Positions 29,509-37,898 of a DNA stretch of 64,000 nucleotides are shown here, piece after piece. The notes below the pieces were generated by a model. That model did not search any database and was not told the DNA's origin. It saw only the letters and a list, made by a program, of their open reading frames with translations. The stretch lies in the NCBI RefSeq assembly GCF_004022705.2, contig NZ_RZOY02000002.1:473758-537757 (forward strand). The letters are read 5' to 3'. The DNA is from Mesorhizobium sp. M2D.F.Ca.ET.226.01.1.1. Its GTDB lineage: Bacteria; Pseudomonadota; Alphaproteobacteria; Rhizobiales; Rhizobiaceae. Position 1 is the stretch's first letter; each line of letters begins with the position of its first letter. A program made the position numbers and the translations under genes.

Positions 29509-29552
29509 GCATGATCCCGAAAAGTTGCAGACTTTTCGGAAAAGATCATGCT
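29509..29552. repeat. GCATGATCCCGAAAAG palindromic rhizobial repeat
   Basis: GCATGATCCCGAAAAGT and ACTTTTCGGAAAAGATCATGC form an interrupted inverted repeat around TGCAG, then TTCAAAAAA. It begins immediately after the efp stop codon and may also act as a terminator or mRNA-stabilising hairpin. Confidence 0.8.
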
Positions 29553-29597
29553 TCAAAAAAGACAGCCGGCCGGTAGGAAGAAAGCCAGGAAGAAAAA

Positions 29598-30398
29598 ATG
29601 GCGCGTTCCGCTCTCCTCAACGTCATGGTTCAGGCTGCGATGAAGGCCGGCCGATCGCTGTCGCGCGACTTCGGCGAGGTGCAGAACCTGCAGGTTTCGA
29701 TGAAGGGGCCGGGCGACTATGTCAGCCAGGCCGACCGCAAGGCGGAAGAGATCGTCTTTGCCGAGCTTTCCAAGGCGCGGCCGGGCTATGCCTTCCTGAT
29801 GGAGGAACGCGGCGCCGTCGAAGGCGAGGACGCCCAGCACCGCTGGCTCGTCGATCCGCTCGACGGCACCACCAACTTCCTGCATGGCATCCCGCTGTTC
29901 TCGGTATCGATCGCGCTCGAGCGCCAGGGCCAGGTCGTTGCCGGCGTCGTCTACAATCCGGCGATGGACGAGCTCTACACGGCCGAGCGCGGCGGCGGCG
30001 CCTTCATGAACGACCGCCGGCTGCGCGTTGCCGGGCGCTCCAAGTTGACCGACGCGGTGATCGGCTGCGGCGTGCCGCATCTCGGCCGCGGCCAGCACGG
30101 CAATTTCCTGATCGAGCTGCGCAATGTCATGGCAGAAGTCTCCGGCGTGCGCCGACTGGGCTCCGCGGCGCTCGACCTTGCCTATGTCGCGGCCGGGCGC
30201 ATGGACGGCTTCTGGGAAACCGGCCTGTCGTCCTGGGACATCGCCGCCGGCACCCTTCTGGTGCGCGAAGCGGGCGGCTTCGTCTCCGACATGAGCGGCG
30301 GACAGGACATGCTCGACAAGGGCGAGGTCTGCGCCGGCAACGAGATCATCCAGCGCGCTTTGCTCAAGACCGTGAAGAAGCCGCTGGCCACGCGCTGA
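29598..30398 (+). CDS. suhB: Inositol monophosphatase family protein SuhB
   Basis: A 266-aa Mg-dependent phosphatase. The active-site motifs are MEERGAVEGED and WLVDPLDGTTNFLHGIPLFS, with a C-terminal WETGLSSWDIAAGTLLVREA. It hydrolyses inositol phosphates or related sugar phosphates; bacterial SuhB also affects rRNA transcription complexes. It follows efp, with a palindromic repeat between them. Confidence 0.95.
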   Translation: MARSALLNVMVQAAMKAGRSLSRDFGEVQNLQVSMKGPGDYVSQADRKAEEIVFAELSKARPGYAFLMEERGAVEGEDAQHRWLVDPLDGTTNFLHGIPLFSVSIALERQGQVVAGVVYNPAMDELYTAERGGGAFMNDRRLRVAGRSKLTDAVIGCGVPHLGRGQHGNFLIELRNVMAEVSGVRRLGSAALDLAYVAAGRMDGFWETGLSSWDIAAGTLLVREAGGFVSDMSGGQDMLDKGEVCAGNEIIQRALLKTVKKPLATR

Positions 30399-30399
30399 C

Positions 30400-30436
30400 T
30401 ACAGCGTCCTTGCGCGTCGAAAGGACGCGCGACTTT
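30400..30436. repeat. GCGCGTCGAAAGGACGCGCG hairpin after suhB
   Basis: GCGTCC...GGACGC with an inner TTGCGCGTCGAAA forms a compact hairpin directly after the suhB stop codon. A similar short element is common after genes in rhizobial genomes. No T-tract follows on the plus strand. Confidence 0.5.
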
Positions 30437-30508
30437 AGTCGCAAAACCGCAACCGAAGCTTGAAATACTGGTCCGCGAGCGCCCAGATTAGGCGCTTCAG
30501 GATCATTC

Positions 30509-31201
30509 ATGAGCGACGCGCGGCCAGATACCCAGATCGAAATCCCCTTCGTGGGGCGCTGGCACTATTCGCGCGCTGAGATGATCGCGGACGGCATCAT
30601 CCACGCTGTCGGCATCGTGCTGGCGATCGCCGCAGGCTCGGCCTTCCTGGCGCTCGCCGCATTCCATTCCGGCCCGGGCGAGTATGTCGCCGCCGTCTTC
30701 TACGTGGTGTCGCTGCTCACCGTGCTCTCGGTGTCGCTGGCCTACAATCTGTGGCCGGTGTCGTGGCCGGCGAAATGGATCCTGCGGCGCTTCGATCATG
30801 CCGCGATCTATCTGCTGATCGCCGCCACCTACACGCCCTTCCTCGCGCAGCTTCACACATCGGCGCTCGCCGTGCCTACGATCATCGTCGTCTGGAGCGC
30901 CGCGTTGGCCGGCATCGCCATCAAGATGTTCCTGCCCGGCCGCTATGATCGGCTGGCTATCGTCTTCTACCTCGCCATCGGCTGGAGCGGCGTGGTGTTG
31001 GCCGGACCGTTGGTCGAGACGCTGCCGACGGCCTCGGTCGCGCTGCTCGTCGCCGGCGGCATCGTTTATTCCTGCGGCGTCATCTTCTTCGCCTGGAAGG
31101 GCCTGCGCTTCCACAATGCGGTCTGGCACGGCTTCGTCGTCACCGGCGCCGGGCTGCATCTCGCCGCCATGGTCGACTGCCTGGTCGTCAACCGGTTCTA
31201 A
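30509..31201 (+). CDS. Hemolysin III (PAQR) family membrane protein
   Basis: A 230-aa protein with seven predicted TM helices. Conserved polar motifs are EMIADGIIHAVGIVLAIAAG, IYLLIAATYTPF and the C-terminal WHGFVVTGAGLHLAAM. The histidines fit the PAQR metal site. Despite the family name, most members are not toxins; the role in rhizobia is unknown. Confidence 0.9.
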   Translation: MSDARPDTQIEIPFVGRWHYSRAEMIADGIIHAVGIVLAIAAGSAFLALAAFHSGPGEYVAAVFYVVSLLTVLSVSLAYNLWPVSWPAKWILRRFDHAAIYLLIAATYTPFLAQLHTSALAVPTIIVVWSAALAGIAIKMFLPGRYDRLAIVFYLAIGWSGVVLAGPLVETLPTASVALLVAGGIVYSCGVIFFAWKGLRFHNAVWHGFVVTGAGLHLAAMVDCLVVNRF

Positions 31202-31206
31202 ACCGT

Positions 31207-31265
31207 GGAGCAATTCCAGGAAAAGTGTGTAGCGGTTTTCGTTCGGAATTGCGCCAGAACAGGGA
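31207..31265. repeat. Dispersed GAGCAATTCCAGGAAAAGTG-type repeat, copy 4
   Basis: GAGCAATTCCAGGAAAAGTG, then GCGGTTTTCGTTCGGAATTG, lies just after the hemolysin III stop codon. The accessory hairpin seen in copies 1 and 2 is missing. Confidence 0.75.
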
Positions 31266-31361
31266 GGCATAGGCGATATTGCCAAGCGCCATTCAATTTG
31301 GTCACAATTCCGTTTAGAGTCGCGGCAATTCTGCGGCGGTGGCATCGGAAACGGGGCACGG

Positions 31362-32384
31362 ATGGCTTTTCTCAGATCCTTCGGCAGGCGATCGGACGTC
31401 CTGATCTACGATCCGCACAAGCTGTCGAGCCCGCAGGTGTTCCTGCTCACCATGATGATCTTCCTGATCATCGTCGCTTTCATCGCCGCCATCCTCACCC
31501 GCCAGATCTCCACCGCCTTCTCCAGCAATCCCGGTCTCAACGGACTGATCGTCGGCGTGCTGGTGGTCGGCATCCTGCTTGCCTTCACGCAGGTGGGACG
31601 GCTGTTTCGCGAGGTGCGCTGGGTTAATTCCTTCCGCGCCGGCTCCGAGACCACCGAGCCCGTCCTGCTGGCACCGATGAAGGCGATGATCGGCCGTTCG
31701 TCCTCGATGGCGTTCTCGACCTCCTCGATGCGCACGATGCTCGATTCCATCGCCACCCGCCTCGACGAAAGCCGCGACACCTCGCGCTATCTGGTCGGCC
31801 TGCTGGTGTTCCTCGGCCTGCTCGGCACCTTTTGGGGCCTGCTCAACACCATTGCCTCGATCCGCGAGACGATCGAGGCGCTGGACCCGGGCACCGGCGA
31901 TGCGGCGGCCGTGCTCGATGCGCTGAAGCAGGGCCTGTCGGCGCCGCTCGCCGGCATGGGCACCGCCTTTTCGTCCTCGCTGTTCGGCCTTTCCGGCTCG
32001 CTGGTGCTCGGCTTCCTCGACCTGCAGGCCGGCCGCGCCCAGACCCGTTTCTACACCGAGCTCGAGAACTGGCTGTCTTCCGTCACCGACCTGTCGTCCG
32101 ACATCGTCGTCTCTGACACGTCGAAAGCAACCGAATCCTCCGAGGATATCCGCCTGCTGTCCGAGCGGCTGCGCAGCCTGCAGGAGAATGGCGGCGGCTC
32201 CAACCCGCGCGTCGCCACCGCTATGGCCAACCTCGCCGACGGCATCTCCGGGCTGGTGAAGAACATGCGCTCCGAGCAGCAGATCATGCGCGACTGGGTC
32301 GAGGCCCAGTCCGACGAGCAGAAGGCCATGCGTAACACATTGGAAAAGATCGCCGACGCGCTGAAGAAGCAAGGGGTCCACTGA
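31362..32384 (+). CDS. MotA/TolQ/ExbB-like proton channel protein
   Basis: A 340-aa inner-membrane protein. TM helices lie at about 28-48 (FLLTMMIFLIIVAFIAAILT), 60-80, 144-165 (YLVGLLVFLGLLGTFWGLLN) and 195-220 (AGMGTAFSSSLFGLSGSLVL). The last two match the MotA/ExbB channel helices. The C-terminal 120 residues are cytoplasmic and helical. The next gene, 1 base downstream, encodes an OmpA-like partner, so the pair resembles a stator-type complex. It is not flagellar MotA, as no flagellar genes are nearby. Confidence 0.85.
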   Translation: MAFLRSFGRRSDVLIYDPHKLSSPQVFLLTMMIFLIIVAFIAAILTRQISTAFSSNPGLNGLIVGVLVVGILLAFTQVGRLFREVRWVNSFRAGSETTEPVLLAPMKAMIGRSSSMAFSTSSMRTMLDSIATRLDESRDTSRYLVGLLVFLGLLGTFWGLLNTIASIRETIEALDPGTGDAAAVLDALKQGLSAPLAGMGTAFSSSLFGLSGSLVLGFLDLQAGRAQTRFYTELENWLSSVTDLSSDIVVSDTSKATESSEDIRLLSERLRSLQENGGGSNPRVATAMANLADGISGLVKNMRSEQQIMRDWVEAQSDEQKAMRNTLEKIADALKKQGVH

Positions 32385-32385
32385 C

Positions 32386-33414
32386 GTGGCGCTGGCAAGA
32401 CGGCGCGCCGACCGCCGCATCGACTACTGGCCGGGTTTCGTCGACGCGCTGTCGACGCTTCTGCTCGCAATCATGTTCCTGCTGACGGTGTTCGTGCTGG
32501 CGCAATTCCTGCTCAGCCGCGAGATCTCCGGCAAGGACACGGTGCTCAACCGCCTCAACTCGCAGATCAACGAGCTGACCCAGCTGCTGGCGCTGGAACG
32601 CTCGAACAGCCAGGACAAGGAGGATACGCTTACCAATCTGCAGGCTTCGCTGTCGGCGGCGCAGGCGGAAAAGAGTCGTCTTCAGCAATTGCTGGAGCAA
32701 GGCGCCGGCGCCGGCGACGCGGCCAACAAGCGCGCCGACCAGCTCTCCGGCGAGCTCAGCAATCAGCGGCAGATCAGCCAGCAGGCGCTGAGCCAGGTCG
32801 AGATCCTCAACCAGCAGATCGCGGCACTGCGCAAGCAGATCGGCGCGCTCGAAGACGCGCTCAACGTCTCCGAGCAGCGTGACCGCGACTCCAACACCAA
32901 GATCGCCGATCTCGGCCGCCGCCTGAACGTGGCGCTGGCGCAGCGCGTGCAGGAGCTCAACCGCTACCGCTCCGACTTCTTCGGCCGCCTGCGCGAGATC
33001 CTCGCCGATCGCGAGAACATCCGTATCGTCGGCGACCGTTTCGTCTTCCAGTCGGAGGTGCTGTTTCCGACCGGTTCCGACGAGATCAACGATGCCGGCA
33101 AGGTCGAGATGAAGAAGCTCGCCGACGCCATCATCGAATTGCAGAAGGAAATCCCGCCGGAGATCAGCTGGGTGCTGCGCGTCGACGGCCACACCGACAA
33201 CAAGCCGCTGTCCGGCACCGGCCGCTATCGCGACAATTGGGAACTGTCGACGGCGCGCGCGACTTCGGTCGTGAAGTTCCTGATCGAGAACGGCGTGCCG
33301 GCCAACCGTCTGGTCGCCGCCGGTTTCGGCGAGTTCCAGCCGCTCGACCCCGCCGACACCGACGAAGCGCGCGGCAAGAACCGTCGTATTGAACTCAAGC
33401 TCACCGAACGGTGA
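32386..33414 (+). CDS. OmpA-family peptidoglycan-binding membrane protein (MotB-like partner)
   Basis: A 342-aa protein starting at GTG directly after the upstream stop codon. One TM helix lies at about 22-45 (VDALSTLLLAIMFLLTVFVL). A long coiled coil (about 50-200, Gln/Glu/Arg-rich) follows. A C-terminal OmpA-like domain carries RVDGHTDNKPLSGTGRYRDN and AAGFGEFQPLDPADT. The topology TM-coiled coil-OmpA parallels MotB and suggests that it anchors the ExbB/MotA-like channel to the cell wall. Confidence 0.87.
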   Translation: MALARRRADRRIDYWPGFVDALSTLLLAIMFLLTVFVLAQFLLSREISGKDTVLNRLNSQINELTQLLALERSNSQDKEDTLTNLQASLSAAQAEKSRLQQLLEQGAGAGDAANKRADQLSGELSNQRQISQQALSQVEILNQQIAALRKQIGALEDALNVSEQRDRDSNTKIADLGRRLNVALAQRVQELNRYRSDFFGRLREILADRENIRIVGDRFVFQSEVLFPTGSDEINDAGKVEMKKLADAIIELQKEIPPEISWVLRVDGHTDNKPLSGTGRYRDNWELSTARATSVVKFLIENGVPANRLVAAGFGEFQPLDPADTDEARGKNRRIELKLTER

Positions 33415-33420
33415 TTTAAA

Positions 33421-33463
33421 GCATGTCTCCCGAACGCGAACCGGTTTCGGGACAAAGACATGC
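33421..33463. repeat. GCATGTCTCCCGAA palindromic repeat
   Basis: GCATGTCTCCCGAACGCGAA and CCGGTTTCGGGACAAAGACATGC form an interrupted inverted repeat 6 bases after the OmpA-like gene. A partial copy is visible at 48561. Confidence 0.7.
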
Positions 33464-33559
33464 GTAGAATCAAAGACCTAAAGCACACAGAGCGTATCTG
33501 AAAGATCGCGACGCGGTTTGGGTGTTCGCCGTTCCTGGGAAGCGACGAGCCGCTTCTTT

Positions 33560-33610
33560 TGACGCAATTCCGGGAAAGCGGTTTCACACTTTCCTGGAGT
33601 TGCCCTAGAC
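33560..33610. repeat. Dispersed GAGCAATTCC-type repeat, copy 5, inverted
   Basis: GACGCAATTCCGGGAAAGCG, then GTTTCACACTTTCCTGGAGT, is the reverse complement of the family consensus with internal changes. It lies in the gap between convergent genes. Confidence 0.65.
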
Positions 33611-33664
33611 TAGAGGAAGGGACCACCTGGCGCCCGAGGGCGTCCTTCTCCGTCACCACCCCAG

Positions 33665-34006
33665 TCAGAGCGCGAGGATGGCGAGCACCGCCGGCACCGT
33701 CTGGATGTAGAGGATCTTGCGGCCGACGGTCGCCGCGCCGTAGAGGCCGGCAATAGTGACGCAAAGCAGGAAGAACATTTTGATCTGGAAGCCTGCGGCG
33801 CCGAGATAGAGGCCCCAGATCAGGCCCGCCGCGAGAAAGCCGTTGTAGAGCCCCTGGTTGGCGGCAAGCACCTTGGATGCGCCGGCGAATTCAGGCGTCA
33901 GCTTGAACGCCTTGTGGCCGCGCGGCGTGTCCCACAGCACCATCTCCAGATAGACGATGTAGCAATGGATCAGCGCCACCAGCCCGACCAGGATATTGCC
34001 GATCAT
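33665..34006 (-). CDS. DUF1304 family integral membrane protein
   Basis: A 113-aa protein with four TM helices. The start MIGNILVGLVALIHCYIVYL is chosen because GGAGGGG precedes it; ATGs at 34021 and 34042 are weaker. The motif YLEMVLWDTPRGHKAF and the later VLAANQGLYNGFLAAGLIWG are typical of DUF1304. Function unknown. Confidence 0.85.
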   Translation of the reverse strand: MIGNILVGLVALIHCYIVYLEMVLWDTPRGHKAFKLTPEFAGASKVLAANQGLYNGFLAAGLIWGLYLGAAGFQIKMFFLLCVTIAGLYGAATVGRKILYIQTVPAVLAILAL

Positions 34007-34151
34007 AGTCCCCTCCAGCATTTTGTCCCCGGCATTGATCACGCGGTCATGTCACAAGGCAAGACTGCTGATCCCACCGACCGAGCAGGGTTGCCAAGCG
34101 CGGTGCCTTGGTATCTTTTCGCGCCAGCCAAATTGAAGCTGGGATCCATCC

Positions 34152-35636
34152 ATGTCCTTCCAGAAACTCGACGAACTCGGCCACAAGCTCGAAGCGCTGG
34201 AACACGCGCTGGCCATCCTCGGTGCCGATGAAGCGACGCATATGGCCGTCGGCGGCGGCGAGAAGCGTGCCAAGGCGATGTCCTCGCTTGCCGGGATGCT
34301 GCATCGCCAGGCCACGGCGCCCGAGATCGGCGACTGGATCGCCGCCGCCGAAGCCGAGCCGCTCGGCGAAGAGCAGCGGGCGGCGGTCCGAGAGTTGCGC
34401 CGGCAATACACCAACCTCACCTGTCTGCCGGTCGAATTCGTCGAGCGCCAGACAGTGGCGCGCATGCGATCAGAGCAGCTCTGGCGCGACTTGCGCGCCA
34501 AGAACGACTGGGCTGGGTTCCAGCCGGCGCTGGAAGGCGTCGTCGCCCTGGTGCGCGAGGAAGCCGCCTTGCGCGCCGATGCGCTCGGCCTCGCCCCTTA
34601 CGACGCGCTGATGGAGCAATATGACCCCGGCAACCGAGCCGGCGATATCACGCCGGTCTTTGCCGAACTGAAGGCCTTTCTCAAGGATTTCCTGCCGCAT
34701 GCGCTGGCCGTGCAGGATGCGCGGCTGGCCAGGCATCCGCTGAAGCCGCTCTCCGGCAGCTACGCCATCGAGAAGCAGCGCGAGCTTGGTCTCGCCATGA
34801 TGGCGGCGGTCGGCTTCGACCTCACCCAAGGCTCGCTGTCGGTGTCGCACCATCCCTTCTGCGGCGGCGTGCCGACCGACGTGCGCATCACCACCCGCTA
34901 CAAGACCTCCGATTTCCTGTCGGCGCTGATGGGCGTGCTGCACGAGACCGGCCATGCGCTCTATGAGCAGAACCTGCCCAAAGCCTGGTCGCATTGGCCG
35001 CTCGGCAAGGCGCGCGGCATGGCCGTGCATGAGAGCCAGAGCCTGTTTGTCGAAAAGCAGATCGGCCGCAACCCGGCCTTCTGGCGCTGGGCGCTGCCAG
35101 TGGTCGAAAAACATCTCGGCGAAGCCTGGGCGCTCGACGACATCCTGCCGCATGTCCACCATGTCGAGCGCGGCCTGATCCGCGTCGATGCCGACGAGGT
35201 CACCTACCCGCTGCATGTCATCCTGCGCTACGAGCTCGAACAGGAGCTGGTGTCCGGCAGGCTGGAGGTCGCCGACCTACCGGAAGCCTGGGATGCCGGG
35301 ATGCGCAACTATCTCGGGCTCTCGACCATCGACAACCCGGCCGACGGGCCGATGCAGGACGTGCATTGGCCGGGTGCCGCTTTCGGCTATTTCCCCTCCT
35401 ACACGCTGGGCGCCATGATGGCGGCGCAGCAATGGGCGGCCTTGACCAGGGAGCATCCGACCGCCGACGACGATCTTGCCAAGGGCGATTTCAGCGCCAT
35501 CAACGAGTGGCGTCGCGCGAAGATCTGGTCGCAGGGCTCGCGCTGGTCGACACCGGAACTCCTCAAGCGCGCCACCGGCGAGAAGCTCAACGCCGTTTAC
35601 TTCACGGAACATCTGCGCAAGCGCTACGGCAACTGA
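34152..35636 (+). CDS. Carboxypeptidase M32 (thermostable carboxypeptidase family)
   Basis: A 494-aa zinc metallocarboxypeptidase that removes C-terminal residues from peptides in the cytoplasm. The zinc site is HETGH (264-268), with the third ligand E294 in HESQS. The HPF motif (234-236) and RYxxxD motif region (TTRYKTSDF) are family hallmarks. Length is standard for M32. Confidence 0.95.
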   Translation: MSFQKLDELGHKLEALEHALAILGADEATHMAVGGGEKRAKAMSSLAGMLHRQATAPEIGDWIAAAEAEPLGEEQRAAVRELRRQYTNLTCLPVEFVERQTVARMRSEQLWRDLRAKNDWAGFQPALEGVVALVREEAALRADALGLAPYDALMEQYDPGNRAGDITPVFAELKAFLKDFLPHALAVQDARLARHPLKPLSGSYAIEKQRELGLAMMAAVGFDLTQGSLSVSHHPFCGGVPTDVRITTRYKTSDFLSALMGVLHETGHALYEQNLPKAWSHWPLGKARGMAVHESQSLFVEKQIGRNPAFWRWALPVVEKHLGEAWALDDILPHVHHVERGLIRVDADEVTYPLHVILRYELEQELVSGRLEVADLPEAWDAGMRNYLGLSTIDNPADGPMQDVHWPGAAFGYFPSYTLGAMMAAQQWAALTREHPTADDDLAKGDFSAINEWRRAKIWSQGSRWSTPELLKRATGEKLNAVYFTEHLRKRYGN

Positions 35637-35647
35637 CGCATCCGTGG

Positions 35648-37843
35648 ATGTCTGTTGAGCCACAGGCGCAAAACTGCGCGGCCGGGCTTTACTTTGGCGG
35701 GAAAGACTTCGACAAAGAGTCTGGTTGCGTCAACGGGCTTGGATTGTTGGTGGGTAACAGTCTTCGCGGGGTCAGGTCTTTCCGCTGCCTCCTGCTCTTT
35801 TTGATCTTGCTGGCAGGTCCGGTCTCCCTTGCGGGCGCGGATGAAATTGTGCGCAAGGGACCGGAGGCGGACTGGATCAAGACGGTCGATATCCCGGCCG
35901 TCGATCCGGCGCGCGCCGACCGCATCAAGAACGGCATCTCATGGCTGCTGGCGGATGAGCAGATCATCCATCGCGAACACGGCTACGACGACTATTGGCG
36001 CTCGGTCTACAAAATAGTCGACCGGCCCGGCCTGGAGCGGGGCGCCGGCATCGACCTGCAGTTCGATCCCTCGCGCCACAGGGTCACGCTCAATCACCTG
36101 CGCATTATCCGCGACGGCCAGACGCTGGACCGGCTGGCCGACGTCAAGTTCGACATTTTCCGCCAGGAGAAAGACGCCGAAAAAGGCGTCTATGACGGCT
36201 GGCTGACCGCTCACGTCAACATTAACGACGTGCGCGTCGGCGACATCGTCGACTATGGCCAGACCTATGAGAATACGCCGCTCGTCGGCAAGGATCTGTT
36301 CTTCGACAGCTTCTCGGCCGAATGGGACGAGCCGGTTGGGTTGATCCGCACCAGCATCATCTGGCCGGCCGCTCAGCCGCTGGCGATCAAGCCACGCGGC
36401 ACCGACATCAAGCCCATCGTCACCACGTCAGGCTCGGACACGGTCTATCTCTGGGAGATCGCCAATCCGAAACCGGTCAAGGTCGAGGACAACCTGCCCG
36501 TGGAATTTCCGGCTTGGGGATCGATCGACATTTCCTCGACCGCCAGCTGGCAGGGCGTGGTGGACGCCATCCAACCCTATTACAAGCCGGCGACCGCCTT
36601 CCCCGCCGCTTTCGCCGCGAAGCTGGACGAGATCGCGGCCAAACATCCGCAGCCTGAGGATCGCATGATCCAGGCGATGCGTCTGGTCCAGGACGAGATC
36701 CGCTATGTCAGCCTGTCGATGGGCTCAGGCTCCTACATTCCGCGCGATCCGGCGACGGTCATCCAGAGCGGCTTCGGCGATTGCAAGGACAAGGCCCTGC
36801 TTTTGGCCTCGGCGCTGCAGCGGCTGGGCGTCCCGGCGCAGGTGGCGTTGGCCGACCTCGACAAGGGCCGCGCGCTGGACCAGCGTCTGCCGGCAATCCG
36901 CGCCTTCGACCATGCCATCGTCAAAGCGGCGATCGGCGCAAAAATCTATTGGCTCGACGCCACCAACTACCTGCAGGGCGGCGATGCCAGCAACTTCTGG
37001 CAGCCCGACTACGGCTTTGCCCTGCCGCTGTTCGGCAACGGTCAGCTGGAGAAGATGCCCAGCCCGGAACTGACCAGCCCGTCGATCAAGGTCGCCGAGG
37101 ACTTTTCCTTTCCCGACAGGCCCGACGGCCATCTGACGTTGGCGGTGCTTTCGACCTACGCCGGCGCCGACGCCGACGACATGCGCAGCAGGCTTGCCAG
37201 CCGGTCGCTGAGCGATCTGTCGGACTCCTACTTGAAATACTACAGCAAGCGTTATCCGGGCATCGAGAGCGTGGCGAAGCTGGAGGTCTTTGACAATCGC
37301 GACGGCAACATCATCAATGTGCGGGAGAGCTACCAATTGCCGGCGCAGGCGCTGGCGGCCAACGATCTGGCCAAGAATTTTCCGCTCACGGCGGCCGATC
37401 TCGGCACCGATCTGCCGACACCGACCATGGTGGACCGCGTCGGGCCGGTTTCGCTGGGCGCGCCCGTCTACCGCAGCCACGCCATAACGGTAAGCAATCT
37501 GAAGGCAAGATTTTCCGGCGAGGACATGAAAAATGTCGTGACGCCCTATGTCTCGCTGAGATCGTCATGGAGCAACACGCCGACCACCTTCGATGTGAAG
37601 TGGGACTTCCGGACGCTGGCAACGCAGGTTCCAGCCAAGGCCATCGGGGACTATTTGAAGTCGGTCAAGGACCTCGGTGACAACACCGACTGGTCCTTCA
37701 ACTTTGCCTATAAGGATGCGTCCGAAGATCCGGCGCCGGTCGCAGCCCCGGAAGACCGATCCAAACAGCAGGTCATTGGCGGTTTGCTGCTGGTCTCGAT
37801 TTTTGTCGGCATACCGCTTTTCATGGCCTTGCGGCGCTGGTAG
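35648..37843 (+). CDS. Secreted DUF3857/transglutaminase-like protein
   Basis: About 731 aa from this ATG. A signal-like hydrophobic stretch (CLLLFLILLAGPVSLAGA) only appears near residue 50, so a GTG at 35750 is a credible alternative start. The DUF3857 domain comes first, then a transglutaminase core with Cys379 (GFGDCKDKALLLAS), His422 (FDHAIVKA) and Asp437 (YWLDATN), all present. A single C-terminal TM (VIGGLLLVSIFVGIPLFMAL) anchors it. It probably faces the periplasm; substrate unknown. Confidence 0.85.
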   Translation: MSVEPQAQNCAAGLYFGGKDFDKESGCVNGLGLLVGNSLRGVRSFRCLLLFLILLAGPVSLAGADEIVRKGPEADWIKTVDIPAVDPARADRIKNGISWLLADEQIIHREHGYDDYWRSVYKIVDRPGLERGAGIDLQFDPSRHRVTLNHLRIIRDGQTLDRLADVKFDIFRQEKDAEKGVYDGWLTAHVNINDVRVGDIVDYGQTYENTPLVGKDLFFDSFSAEWDEPVGLIRTSIIWPAAQPLAIKPRGTDIKPIVTTSGSDTVYLWEIANPKPVKVEDNLPVEFPAWGSIDISSTASWQGVVDAIQPYYKPATAFPAAFAAKLDEIAAKHPQPEDRMIQAMRLVQDEIRYVSLSMGSGSYIPRDPATVIQSGFGDCKDKALLLASALQRLGVPAQVALADLDKGRALDQRLPAIRAFDHAIVKAAIGAKIYWLDATNYLQGGDASNFWQPDYGFALPLFGNGQLEKMPSPELTSPSIKVAEDFSFPDRPDGHLTLAVLSTYAGADADDMRSRLASRSLSDLSDSYLKYYSKRYPGIESVAKLEVFDNRDGNIINVRESYQLPAQALAANDLAKNFPLTAADLGTDLPTPTMVDRVGPVSLGAPVYRSHAITVSNLKARFSGEDMKNVVTPYVSLRSSWSNTPTTFDVKWDFRTLATQVPAKAIGDYLKSVKDLGDNTDWSFNFAYKDASEDPAPVAAPEDRSKQQVIGGLLLVSIFVGIPLFMALRRW

Positions 37844-37898
37844 CCGCAAGCCGCGATATTTGCCTGCCGGGGAGGACGCGCGGCCCCGGGGCGGCCCT

